A DNA stretch of 64,000 nt from assembly GCF_000327485.1 (NCBI RefSeq), contig NC_019943.1, positions 558,001-622,000 on the forward strand, in the 5' to 3' direction. The notes beneath the pieces were generated by a model. That model was not told where the DNA came from, ran no database searches, and worked only from the letters and a program-made list of their open reading frames with translations. Both the position numbers and the translations under genes were made by a program. Position 1 is the first letter of the stretch. Each line of letters opens with the position of its first letter. This DNA comes from Methanoregula formicica SMSP. Lineage in GTDB: Archaea; Halobacteriota; Methanomicrobia; Methanomicrobiales; Methanospirillaceae. Of the stretch, positions 43,251-51,006 are shown piece after piece.

Positions 43251-44360
43251 ATGGCCCGGCTGCATTTCATCGACAACCTGCGGTGGATCGCTATCCTCCT
43301 GCTCTTCCCGCTCCACGCCGCTTTCGTCTTCTGTGCCGGATGGTACAGCTACTATGTCATGTCCCCGTACTCCTCCGTGGCAGCGCACTGTCTCACGGTT
43401 GCCATCGAGCCTTGGATCATGCCGCTCCTCTTCTCCATTGCCGGGATCAGCACCAGGTTTGCTTTACAGAAACGCACGCCCCTCGCGTACCTGAAAGAAC
43501 GTGCAGAGCGACTTCTCGTTCCCTTCTTTGCCGGGGTAATCCTTGTCTGCCCTGTCATTGCCTACTTTGCCCTGAAATTCCACACCGGCTATGACGGGAG
43601 TTTTGCCGGGGCAGTCATGCATTTTTTCAGTTCGGCATTCACCATCCCGTATACCAATGGGCAGACCGGGGGCTTCAGCGTGGACCACCTCTGGTTCCTC
43701 CTGTTCCTCTTTATCGTCTCCCTTGCAGCACTCTGCCTGATCCAGCTCTCGCGGCGGCTTATCGGATCCCGGTTCACCTCCATCGTCATGCCCCTTCCGT
43801 TTCTCTTCCTCCTCTTTGTCCCGGCCTGGCTCCTGAATGCAGCCGGCCCGAACGTGGCTGGGTATTCGTTACTGTCGTACTTATTGTTCTTCCTCATCGG
43901 GTATACCCTGATTGCGTCGGATAAGGTTCAGGTTTCACTGGACGAGAACCGGGTACTTCTCGTTGCGGTATGGATCGCGCTCACCATAGGCGTCATGTGG
44001 GTTGGCGGGATTGTGCTCGGTCAATGGGAACTTTTCTGGGGATCATCTCCGCTCTTTGTCCTGACTGGCTGGACCGGGGCGCTCGCCCTCCTGGGAGCCG
44101 GGAGGCACCTGCTGGATTTTTCCAACGCCGTCACGACATACCTGTCCGCGGCATCATACCCGGTCTACATCATCCACCATGCCGTCCTGGTGGCTGTTGC
44201 GTACTACCTTATCGCCATACCTGTCCCGCCGGTAGTACAATACACGCTAATCGTCATCCTCAGTCTCTTTGTGACGTTTGCCTGCTACGAGATCATCAGA
44301 AGAATTCCGGTTGTCCGGGCACTGTTCGGTGTCGCTGTCCAGAAGAAGGATCCAGCGTAA
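43251..44360 (+). CDS. acyltransferase family 3 membrane protein
   Basis: The 369-residue product has about ten hydrophobic segments and starts MARLHFIDNLRWIAILLLFPLHAAFVF, the acyltransferase-3 pattern with R-x-x-A and a His in the first helix (LLFPLHAAFVF), then RAERLLVPFFAGV. Members move acyl groups to sugars and other molecules on the outer face (OafA, OpgC/MdoC). The substrate here is unknown. It is not obviously linked to the molybdenum genes on either side. Confidence 0.8.
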   Translation: MARLHFIDNLRWIAILLLFPLHAAFVFCAGWYSYYVMSPYSSVAAHCLTVAIEPWIMPLLFSIAGISTRFALQKRTPLAYLKERAERLLVPFFAGVILVCPVIAYFALKFHTGYDGSFAGAVMHFFSSAFTIPYTNGQTGGFSVDHLWFLLFLFIVSLAALCLIQLSRRLIGSRFTSIVMPLPFLFLLFVPAWLLNAAGPNVAGYSLLSYLLFFLIGYTLIASDKVQVSLDENRVLLVAVWIALTIGVMWVGGIVLGQWELFWGSSPLFVLTGWTGALALLGAGRHLLDFSNAVTTYLSAASYPVYIIHHAVLVAVAYYLIAIPVPPVVQYTLIVILSLFVTFACYEIIRRIPVVRALFGVAVQKKDPA

Positions 44361-44420
44361 GCGGCTTTGTAAAAAAGATGCGGCCCCGCCAGGAGCGGGG
44401 TGCCGGCTCGAAGGTCCGGG

Positions 44421-45629
44421 TCACCACAAAATTACATCAACGGTGCTGCCCTTCTCAAGCCCCTCGAACCCTGCCGGAATCCGGATCAACCCGTGGCTCC
44501 GGACAAGCGTGTTGAGGAGCCCGGACTTGCCAAAGAACGGGGTCGCGATTCCGTCTCTGACCTTCACGCGGACGTACTCCTCCCTCCCGCGCTGCGAGGG
44601 GATGTTCTCAGAAAGCGTTGCCCGCACGGTCCGGATGAGGGGCTCACTCTGCCCGAGCATCCGGTCGAGCAGCGGGCGGACGATCGCGATCAGGACGACA
44701 AAGGCCGAGGCCGGGTGTCCGGGCAGCCCGAAGACCGGTGTACTGCCGATCGTCCCGATAATGGTCGGCTTGCCCGGCGCGAGCGCGATCCCGTGGACCA
44801 GCACCTCCCCCTTCGATGCAATGACGCTTGCCGTCATGTCCCGGTCATCCTTGGAGCTTCCCCCGGAGAGGAGGACAACATCGCATTCCGCAACTGCCCT
44901 TGCGATCACGGCCTCGAATGCTTCACGCTCGTCCTTTGCGATCCCGTACCGCCGCGGCAGGCAGCCGTATTCAAGGAGCCATGCGGCAAGCATCGGGGCA
45001 TTTGCGTCCCGCACCTGACCGGGCCCGGGTACAACGTCGGCCGGCACGAGTTCGTTACCGGTCGAGATGATCCCGACAACGGGTTTTTTTGCTACGGTGA
45101 CATCCACACAACCACAGGCCGAGAGGACGCCGGTATCCTGAGGCGTGAGCCTGTGGCCTGCGGTAAAGACTGTTTCACCATACCGGAAGTCCTCGTCCTT
45201 CCTGATGATGTTCTCTCCATGGGAGGCCGCCTTTTTTACAAGAACCGTGTCCCCGGCCGTTTCAGTGTACTCGACCATCACCGCTGCATCGGCTCCCTGC
45301 GGGAGAACGCCCCCCGTCGGGATGTAGGCGCACTCAGCGTTACCAATCACAAGCAACGGGTCGGATTTTCCCATCGCGACCCGCCCCACGCAGCGGAGGA
45401 GCGCGGGGATCGAGTCTCCCGCACCGGTCGTATCTGCGGACCGGACCGCGTACCCGTCAACAACCGAACGGTCGAACCCGGGAATGTCCGTGTCCGAATG
45501 GACATCTGCTGCCAGAACGCGCCCGGCAGATGTATCGATCGGGATCTTCTCCGGCTGTGATGGTGGGGCGATCCTTTCGGCAGTCCTGACCGCGTCCTCT
45601 ACGGAAATGACCGAGAAGAACCTGCTCAT
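44421..45629 (-). CDS. moeA: molybdopterin molybdenumtransferase MoeA
   Basis: The 402-residue product begins MSRFFSVISVEDAVRTAERI and has GRVLAADVHSDTDIPGFDRSVVDGYAVRSADT, a MoeA signature, KKPVVGIISTGNELVPADVV and VVLLSGGSSKDDRDM with the MPT-binding loop, and GKPTIIGTIGSTPVFGLPGHPASAFV. It inserts molybdate (or tungstate) into adenylated molybdopterin in the last step of cofactor synthesis, needed for formate dehydrogenase and formylmethanofuran dehydrogenase. Start overlaps the small upstream gene (ATGA). Confidence 0.94.
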   Translation of the reverse strand: MSRFFSVISVEDAVRTAERIAPPSQPEKIPIDTSAGRVLAADVHSDTDIPGFDRSVVDGYAVRSADTTGAGDSIPALLRCVGRVAMGKSDPLLVIGNAECAYIPTGGVLPQGADAAVMVEYTETAGDTVLVKKAASHGENIIRKDEDFRYGETVFTAGHRLTPQDTGVLSACGCVDVTVAKKPVVGIISTGNELVPADVVPGPGQVRDANAPMLAAWLLEYGCLPRRYGIAKDEREAFEAVIARAVAECDVVLLSGGSSKDDRDMTASVIASKGEVLVHGIALAPGKPTIIGTIGSTPVFGLPGHPASAFVVLIAIVRPLLDRMLGQSEPLIRTVRATLSENIPSQRGREEYVRVKVRDGIATPFFGKSGLLNTLVRSHGLIRIPAGFEGLEKGSTVDVILW

Positions 45630-45802
45630 TTGAAGCAGCCCAGCTGGCACTCCCGGATCTTGATCCGGTTCTTTGTGCAGTACTCGCCCACGGCTTTCCG
45701 CGAGACTTTTGCCTTCTCGGCGATCGCAAATGCCTGCGGGCAGGTGATCTTCTCTGTTATTCCGGCTTCTTCCAGTGCTTTTTTGATCGTATCGTCACTC
45801 AT
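45626..45802 (-). CDS. small HTH-like protein with four cysteines (58 residues)
   Basis: Read by eye from ATG at 45802 to TGA at 45626: starts MSDDTIKKALEEAGITEKIT and continues CPQAFAIAEKAKVSRKAVGE, YCTKNRIKIRECQLGCFK. The middle looks like a helix-turn-helix (AFAIAEKAKVSRKAVGEYC). It overlaps moeA by ATGA, so it comes first in the moeA operon. Cysteines at about 20, 43, 52 and 56 might bind a metal, perhaps making it a small sensor for the pathway. That is speculation. Confidence 0.7.
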   Translation of the reverse strand: MSDDTIKKALEEAGITEKITCPQAFAIAEKAKVSRKAVGEYCTKNRIKIRECQLGCFK

Positions 45803-45890
45803 AGTTGCTCATGTTTGGTGTACTTGCTTATTGGGTTTACTTCTTGTGATCATGCATGCCGACGCAGGGATTTTAACCCGGGACAAAACA

Positions 45891-46160
45891 ATGAGAGATA
45901 CCGTACTCTGCCCGAACCGGGGATTATTTGTGACAAACCAGAAGAAACTCGACATTTCCGGGACAATAAGCCCGTATTGCCTGTCTGTCGTAGAGAAGAA
46001 CGCAAAGGCTTTATCCACCTCCGGGGAATTATTCATTACCTGCGATAATTTCCCCGCTGTTACGATCTCCATTCCGCGAATTGCACGGGAGGAAGGCCTC
46101 TTGATAGAGACCACACGATTGCCGGACGGGCACTGGGAGATCCGGCTGGCGAGAAAATGA
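45891..46160 (+). CDS. TusA-like sulfur-relay protein with altered active site
   Basis: The 89-residue product has the TusA/SirA fold pattern: KKLDISGTISPYCLSVVEKN, then ALSTSGELFITCDNFPAVTISIPRIAREEG and a final strand WEIRLARK. In TusA the first helix begins C-P-x-P; here the Cys is Ser, and a Cys appears three residues later (S-P-Y-C). A second Cys is in FITCDN. An ATG at 45852 could be the start instead. The gene precedes a DsrE-type gene by 27 bases, so both are probably one sulfur-transfer unit, possibly for molybdopterin or thio-modification. Confidence 0.68.
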   Translation: MRDTVLCPNRGLFVTNQKKLDISGTISPYCLSVVEKNAKALSTSGELFITCDNFPAVTISIPRIAREEGLLIETTRLPDGHWEIRLARK

Positions 46161-46187
46161 GAGCGGTAAACGAATGAGTTCCGGACC

Positions 46188-47435
46188 ATGACAACGCATT
46201 TTTTCCTCCTTTCCGGCAGCCTGTCCGTTGAACGGCTCTCGTGGATCGAGGAGTGTCTCAAGTTCTTCTTTGTCCAGCTCTACCCGGAGTCGCTGATGCA
46301 CCGGGCCCCGGCCGAGAGCCCGGTTGTCACCTTCCTCCTGACCGGGGACGCATTATACAGCCTTGAGGATGCCGAGACCGTGCAGATCTGGTCGGTTATC
46401 CTCTCGCTGACCGCGGTCAGGATCATCTGCGACCGGCAGGAGCTGGACCTCCGCGGGATCCCGGTCGGCCGCCTGAAGATGAAATATCCCGACCAGGTGA
46501 TCGACACCAACAGCCTTGCCGTGGACAACCACCCCTCCTTCTGGAAGGACGTACTCGGGCTCGTGCGGCAGAACCGGCCGCCGCTTCCCGATGGCATCGG
46601 CTGGTTCCAGAGCGAGTCGCCCTACATGCACCTCTCCGCCGTGTATGGCCTGAGGTGCCTGAATGCCGGCATCGAGGCCCGTCTCTCCCCGGAACTCTAC
46701 GCGTACCTCGATGGCGTCCACATGGGCCACACAGCCCAGAGCCCGGCCGATTCAGAGAATGTCGGGCGCGGTCTCGAAGAGATCCATGAGCGTGCGGCAA
46801 AACAGAATTTATCAAGCCTCTTCCTTGCCTGCAACCGGTATGCAACGGCCCGGGGGTACAGTACCTGGGACGACGGCAAGGGATCGGTTGTCTCGACCTG
46901 CGCCATCAAGCCGTTCCATATCCGCGACCTCAATGCGATCATTGACCGGTTCGAGCGTCCGCACATCATCCTCTCCGCAAATGCCGGCTCGGTCAATTTC
47001 CCGAAAAAAGGGATGGCGGTCTCCTTTGACCGTGCCGAGAAGAGCAGTACCGCCCCCCCGGTGACAATCCTCATCACGACGTCTCCGTACAGCACCGGGA
47101 TGGCGTTTGGGGCAGTCTCCTTAGCTGTTGCCTGTGCCCACCAGGGCGTGCTGACCCGCGTTGTCTTCCTTGAAGACGGTGTGTACTCGGTTGCCGGGAC
47201 GCACCGGACACCCGCGGAAACCCCTCTGTTCACGATCCAGGACATTATCAACGCCGTGGCGGGGAGCGAGAACCTTCATTTCTTTGTCCTCGTGCAGTCA
47301 TTGCAGAAGCGCGGGCTTGTGAAGAACAAGGACTTAAACGCCGTCCTTGATATCGGTTTCCCGGGGCTTGGCAAGATCCTCTTCTATCCGCCGGGAAATG
47401 TGCATGCCGAGCACCAGCGGGTGCTGCTGTTCTGA
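46188..47435 (+). CDS. large DsrE-like protein with three tandem modules
   Basis: The 415-residue product repeats a DsrE/F-like module three times: residues about 1-105 (TFLLTGDALYSLED, VRIICDRQELDLRGI), about 140-250 (SESPYMHLSAVYGLRCLNAGIEARL with LEEIHERAAKQNLSSLFLAC, RGYSTW) and about 285-415 (ITTSPYSTGMAFGAVSLAVACAHQG with LEDGVY, FFVLVQSLQKRGL). In each case a module runs from a T-S-P-Y-type strand through helices to an L-F-V-x-x-Q-x-x-x-x-R-G strand. DsrE-type proteins carry persulfide sulfur. Cys residues in module 1 (IICD) and 2 (ACNRY) fit that. The upstream TusA-like gene supports a sulfur relay. Confidence 0.72.
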   Translation: MTTHFFLLSGSLSVERLSWIEECLKFFFVQLYPESLMHRAPAESPVVTFLLTGDALYSLEDAETVQIWSVILSLTAVRIICDRQELDLRGIPVGRLKMKYPDQVIDTNSLAVDNHPSFWKDVLGLVRQNRPPLPDGIGWFQSESPYMHLSAVYGLRCLNAGIEARLSPELYAYLDGVHMGHTAQSPADSENVGRGLEEIHERAAKQNLSSLFLACNRYATARGYSTWDDGKGSVVSTCAIKPFHIRDLNAIIDRFERPHIILSANAGSVNFPKKGMAVSFDRAEKSSTAPPVTILITTSPYSTGMAFGAVSLAVACAHQGVLTRVVFLEDGVYSVAGTHRTPAETPLFTIQDIINAVAGSENLHFFVLVQSLQKRGLVKNKDLNAVLDIGFPGLGKILFYPPGNVHAEHQRVLLF

Positions 47436-47445
47436 TACCCGGTAC

Positions 47446-47453
47446 GTTTTTTT
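47446..47453 (+). terminator. T-tract terminator after the DsrE-like gene
   Basis: Seven T in a row at 47447-47453 about 11 bases after the stop codon, overlapping the end of the truncated modC copy that lies on the other strand. Confidence 0.45.
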
Positions 47454-47590
47454 CATTCCGTGCTGTTCAATGGAATCACGTGTACAGCCGTTGCCTTGAA
47501 GGTTGCATACGCCAGCCCCCCTTGTTCCAGGTCCAGTTCGCGGCAGCTCTCATGGGTGAGTAGTGCTGTGAGCGGGATCCCCGCATTCAG
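47453..47590 (-). pseudogene. truncated second copy of the modC 3' end (TOBE domain)
   Basis: Minus-strand translation gives 45 codons plus a stop, starting LNAGIPLTALLTHESCRELD and continuing LEQGGLAYATFKATAVHVI, then PLNSTE. Against the end of ModC (LDAGFPLTALLTRESCRDLD... GVFATFKATAVHVIS), 30 of 42 aligned residues are the same. It has no start codon and no ABC domain before it; similarity stops at about 47590 and a non-coding repeat starts 40 bases further. The complete modC is 1 kb away on the same strand, so the 3' end exists twice with the VOC gene and a repeat between. Confidence 0.85.
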
Positions 47591-47632
47591 GATGCCCCCA
47601 TTTTTCCAGGTATATCCGAGTGTCCCCCTTGG

Positions 47633-48015
47633 TAAAATTATCTCCGTTTTGCGGGCACATTTTTCGGATCGGAGCCCATTTTGAAAAACGGGTTTTTGGA
47701 TACTCGCATTTTTTGGCGAATTAAAGGGTGATGTTTTGGAACGGGGGCTTTTTTAAGGCTATTTTGTGTATATGGGGGCCGTTTCAGGCTCCAAAAGTTG
47801 CCTAATTGGTGCCTTTTGGATGAGCGACTACTGTCGGAACGGCAGTAGGAGCTAGAGAATGTTGAAACTCATCAGATTTGAGACACGAGAAAAAAGAAGT
47901 TTTTCGAGGGAGCACCGGAAGATACTCTTCGGCGCCTTGGAGGAATCTTTTCATGGAAGAGTGGAGCCGGAGGAACCGGGAGGGGTCGGATTTGTGGCCG
48001 GGATCACAGCACTTG
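47633..48015. repeat. dispersed non-coding repeat, copy 1
   Basis: This 380-base intergenic segment shares several blocks with 52434-52707: AAAATTATCTC, TTTTTCGGATC-GAGCCCATTTT, ACGGGTTT, TTTTTGGCGAATTA (with about 80% identity over the first 95 bases), then CCAAAA...TAATTG, and at the end GAGGAAT...GGGGTCGGAT and GCCGGGATCACAGCAC. Compared with copy 2 it holds an extra stretch of about 110 bases (47825-47935), which contains a CTACTG...CAGTAG palindrome and the hairpin at 47889. No convincing reading frame. It lies downstream of the VOC gene. Nothing else is seen in the gap between 47436 and 48074. Confidence 0.7.
47889..47905. repeat. hairpin of the GAGAA/TTCTC type within repeat copy 1
   Basis: GAAAAA and TTTTTC around AGAAG, framed by CGA on both sides as in the other hairpins. 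The preceding ACACGAG is also found before the hairpin at 38808 (GCACGAG). Probably another, AT-rich member of the family. Confidence 0.5.
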
Positions 48016-48074
48016 GATCCGTGACGAGATCCTTGCTGTGATACGGGAACGCGGCGCTTTGTATGCCCGGGCTC

Positions 48075-48551
48075 TCACGCCACCAGAATCTGGTGCATGA
48101 TCTCCGCTGGCATTGTTGTCTTCTTTGCGATCTCTTCTTCTGTCATCCCCTCGCGATGCATCCGAAGGATGACAGCCGGCATCGGTTCCCCGAATTCGAC
48201 AATGAACCGGTCTGGATCATAGACCCGGAACACTCTCTGGCCCCATGGTTGCTCGCGGAGTTCGTGGACGACTTCGACCCCCTGCGAACAAACGGTTTCC
48301 CAGGCATCTTCGATGGACCCGGTCTCGAAATAGATCTCGATATCGTTTCCCTTGACCGGCGGGGTCTGTTTTCCATGGATCACGTTCAGGGCAAAATCCT
48401 TCTGCCAGAGTGCAAGGCCGTTCCTGAACCCCACGTTAACCCCGAGGTCCATCTCGATCTCAAGGCCAAGGAGATTTTGGTAAAACCGTTTCGATCGTTC
48501 AATGTTGCTGACAAAGAGGACAAACGCCGTAAGCCTGCAATCAGGTATCAT
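48075..48551 (-). CDS. VOC-family (glyoxalase-fold) protein with C-terminal HTH-like tail
   Basis: The 158-residue product starts with the two-module VOC pattern (AFVLFVSNIERSKRFYQNLLGLEIEMDLG; FRVYDPDRFIVEFGEPM), in which the metal-ligand His/Glu set is only partly seen (Glu in VEFGE). After about residue 120 there is an added helix-turn-helix-like tail (AVILRMHREGMTEEEIAKKT, then MPAEIMHQILVA). It lies 75 bases after modC on the same strand and between modC and the truncated modC 3' copy, so it may have arrived with the repeat. Function unknown. Confidence 0.75.
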   Translation of the reverse strand: MIPDCRLTAFVLFVSNIERSKRFYQNLLGLEIEMDLGVNVGFRNGLALWQKDFALNVIHGKQTPPVKGNDIEIYFETGSIEDAWETVCSQGVEVVHELREQPWGQRVFRVYDPDRFIVEFGEPMPAVILRMHREGMTEEEIAKKTTMPAEIMHQILVA

Positions 48552-48626
48552 GGTTGTCGGTATCGTTCCACAAGGAACAAGATAAAAGCGCGGCAGGGAA
48601 GGGTGAAAGTATTGCCCAGCGTTTTC

Positions 48627-49700
48627 TCACTCCGAGCGTTCATCCCCATTCATGGAAATCACGTGGACGGCCGTTGCCTTGAACGTTGCAAATACCCCGC
48701 TCCCCTCTTTCAGGTCAAGGTCACGACAGCTCTCGCGGGTGAGGAGTGCCGTGAGCGGGAATCCCGCATCCAGGCTCACCCGCACTGTGCTTCCCGAAGA
48801 AACGATCCCGGTAACGATCCCCCGCAGGCAGTTTCGGGCACTGGACTCGAACGGCGCTTTTGAGAGGATCACGTCCTCGGCATGCAGGGTGGTGACCACG
48901 TCTCCCGTGACGGGTGAGGCCGCAGTAAAGGCCGGGCCGCGTGTGGGTGTGATGCGGACAATATTCCTCTCACGTACCGATCTCCCCCGTATGATGTTGC
49001 TGATCCCCAGGAACTCGGCAACGAAAGTGTCTTCCGGGTGGAGAAAAACTTCCGATGTCTCTCCCACCTGCACAATCCGACCCTCCCGCATGATGGCGAT
49101 CCGGTCGGCAAGGGCAAAGACATCGTCGAAATGGTGGGTGATCTGGACGATGGTTGTCCCGGTCACGCTCCGGATCCGGGAGAGTTCGCGGCGCATCCGC
49201 TCCCGGCTCCGGCTGTCGAGTGCGCTCATCGGCTCATCGAGAAGCAGGACTTCCGGCCGGAGCACGAGGGCCCGGGCCAGGGCCACTCTCTGCTGTTCCC
49301 CACCGGAGAGCGTGCCGGGGTAGCGTTTTTTCAGATGCCCGATCTCCATCAGGTCGTACATTTCCAGCACGCGATCCCGCTGTTCATGTGCGGGGACTTT
49401 TTTCTGGTTCAGCCCGAACGCGATGTTCTCTTCAACCGTGAGATGGGGGAAGAGCATGTAGTCCTGGTATACCATGCCGATGTTCCGTTCGCGGGGTTCG
49501 CGTTCCGTAATGTCAACCGTATCGAGAAGGATCCTTCCATCCTTGGGAATATGAATCCCGGCAATGGTCTCCAGGAGAACCGTCTTTCCCGCGCCGGTCG
49601 GCCCGAGGATGATGAAGTACTCATCGGAACGGATCTCAAGCGAAACATCATGAACGGAAAATTCTCCCAGCGTTATGGAGAGGGATTCAATGCGCAGCAT
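48627..49700 (-). CDS. modC: molybdate/tungstate ABC transporter ATP-binding protein
   Basis: The 357-residue product has Walker A GPTGAGKTVLLE, ABC signature LSGGEQQRVALARAL, Walker B VLLLDEPMSALD and the H-loop ITHHFDD, then a C-terminal TOBE (MOP-like) domain from about residue 285 that ends FATFKATAVHVISMNGDE, which binds the oxyanion in related proteins. It gives energy for uptake of molybdate or tungstate. Fourth gene of the run modA-trmO-modB-modC; only 12 bases after modB. Its last 45 codons are repeated in truncated form at 47453. Confidence 0.93.
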   Translation of the reverse strand: MLRIESLSITLGEFSVHDVSLEIRSDEYFIILGPTGAGKTVLLETIAGIHIPKDGRILLDTVDITEREPRERNIGMVYQDYMLFPHLTVEENIAFGLNQKKVPAHEQRDRVLEMYDLMEIGHLKKRYPGTLSGGEQQRVALARALVLRPEVLLLDEPMSALDSRSRERMRRELSRIRSVTGTTIVQITHHFDDVFALADRIAIMREGRIVQVGETSEVFLHPEDTFVAEFLGISNIIRGRSVRERNIVRITPTRGPAFTAASPVTGDVVTTLHAEDVILSKAPFESSARNCLRGIVTGIVSSGSTVRVSLDAGFPLTALLTRESCRDLDLKEGSGVFATFKATAVHVISMNGDERSE

Positions 49701-49712
49701 GGTTGGACCTCC

Positions 49713-50486
49713 CTAAAAGACGTTCACGTTCTTGTCAAGGTATTCGACCGTGCAGAGCGCGACAAGCGAGATCAGGATCAGGATGGTCGCGGCCGCGATG
49801 GCAAGGTCCACGTCTCCTGTCGAGATATTGAGGTAGAGGGCGATAGGCAGTGTCTCGGTCCGCATGGTTGTTGCGCCGGCAAGCATCAGGACTGCGCCGA
49901 ACTCCCCCATTGCCTTGGACCACGTGATCACGGTGCCGGCAATGAGGCCGTGCCGTGCCATGGGAAGGGAGACCCGGAAGAATGCACCGGTCTCCGTGCA
50001 CCCGAGCGTCTTTGCCACGTGCTCGAACCGCGGGTTGATGGATGCAAACGTCGAGCGCATGATGCGGACCATGTAGGGGAGGTTGACGAAGACTTCCGCA
50101 ACGATGATCCCCAGCGGGGTGAAGATAACAGCAAAGCCGGCACTGTCGAGTGCCTTTCCCCACGGGGTTGTGCCGAAAAAGAGGAGGAGCGCGATGCCGG
50201 CAACCAGCGGGGGGAGTGTCAGGGGAAGTGTCAGGACAAGGCTTGCGATCCGCTTTCCCGGGAACGTATACCGGGCAAGCGCATAGGCAACCGGGACGGC
50301 TATAGCTATGCAGATGATGGTCGATGCCACGCTCGTTACAAGACTGAGCAGGATCGCAAACCGGATCTCGGGGCTTGCAAGGCTCGAAAGAAGCGTGGAG
50401 AGCGGAGAGTAGAAGAGGAGGCCAAGGAGCATCCCGCTGATAACAAGAAAGAGGATGAGGGTTAAGGCCAGCGATACTTTCCGCAT
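49713..50486 (-). CDS. modB: molybdate/tungstate ABC transporter permease
   Basis: The 257-residue product has about six hydrophobic segments with the ModB-type EAA motif ARTLGCTETGAFFRVSLPMARHGLIAG (here AKTLGCTETGAFFRVSLP) and GEFGAVLMLAG. Membrane part of the ModABC importer. Starts 21 bases after trmO; a normal bacterial-type permease length. Confidence 0.92.
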   Translation of the reverse strand: MRKVSLALTLILFLVISGMLLGLLFYSPLSTLLSSLASPEIRFAILLSLVTSVASTIICIAIAVPVAYALARYTFPGKRIASLVLTLPLTLPPLVAGIALLLFFGTTPWGKALDSAGFAVIFTPLGIIVAEVFVNLPYMVRIMRSTFASINPRFEHVAKTLGCTETGAFFRVSLPMARHGLIAGTVITWSKAMGEFGAVLMLAGATTMRTETLPIALYLNISTGDVDLAIAAATILILISLVALCTVEYLDKNVNVF

Positions 50487-50507
50487 CCGCGACTCCTGCC
50501 CGCCCGG

Positions 50508-50987
50508 TTACTGCTGCCGGATACCCGATCCCGCTTCCCGGAGCCTCCCGACATGTGTCGTGGTGACCCACCCGGGGGCGGCATCAGGGATGGAATCGAA
50601 CGCCGGGATATAGGGCTTGATATCGAGGACCGGTGTCCCGTCAAGAAGGTCGATCCCTTTCACCGAGAGAACCCCATCAGTAATCCCTGTCAGGGCAACG
50701 TACGAGATCCCGATCGGGTTGGGCCGGTTGAAGTGGCGGGTGGCGAAGATGCCGTGGTTTGCCTCCCCGTCCAGGAGCGGCTTCTCCGCAAGTGCCCGCT
50801 TCTCTGCTTGGTTGAAATGGGAGAGGATGATGAGGTGCGAGAATCCTTCGATGTCGCGGAGCCCCTCACGGTATTCGAAAAAGACCTCGATTGTCCCTGT
50901 GGCCTGCGAGAACGAGCTCTGGAACGGGGGTGCACCGCGTGTCGTGAGCTCTGAATGCGCAATCCCTATCGGGCGGAAGTCCATCAT
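50508..50987 (-). CDS. trmO: TrmO/TsaA-type tRNA methyltransferase
   Basis: The 159-residue product has FRPIGIAHSELTTRGAPPFQ, LRDIEGFSHLIILSHFNQAE, GIFATRHFNRPNPIGISYVALTG and LDGTPVLDIKPYIPAFD, the conserved set of the TrmO (VirR/YaeB) family, which methylates N6 of t6A37 in tRNA with SAM. Its place between modA and modB is surprising but consistent with an operon (20 and 19 bases of spacing). Such genes are common next to metal or molybdate genes in archaea, where their role could be different. Start M at 50987 or 50984. Confidence 0.85.
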   Translation of the reverse strand: MMDFRPIGIAHSELTTRGAPPFQSSFSQATGTIEVFFEYREGLRDIEGFSHLIILSHFNQAEKRALAEKPLLDGEANHGIFATRHFNRPNPIGISYVALTGITDGVLSVKGIDLLDGTPVLDIKPYIPAFDSIPDAAPGWVTTTHVGRLREAGSGIRQQ

Positions 50988-51006
50988 GGTCTCTTTACGG
51001 TCTCCC

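Noticed and set aside
47460-47684. 74-residue open frame on the plus strand
   Set aside because: It is the antisense of the truncated modC copy; the minus-strand reading matches the TOBE domain, the plus-strand reading does not match any protein.
49038-50465. 475-residue open frame on the plus strand
   Set aside because: Antisense to modC and modB; no hydrophobic or domain pattern, rich in Asp, Arg and Gly as expected of a shadow frame.
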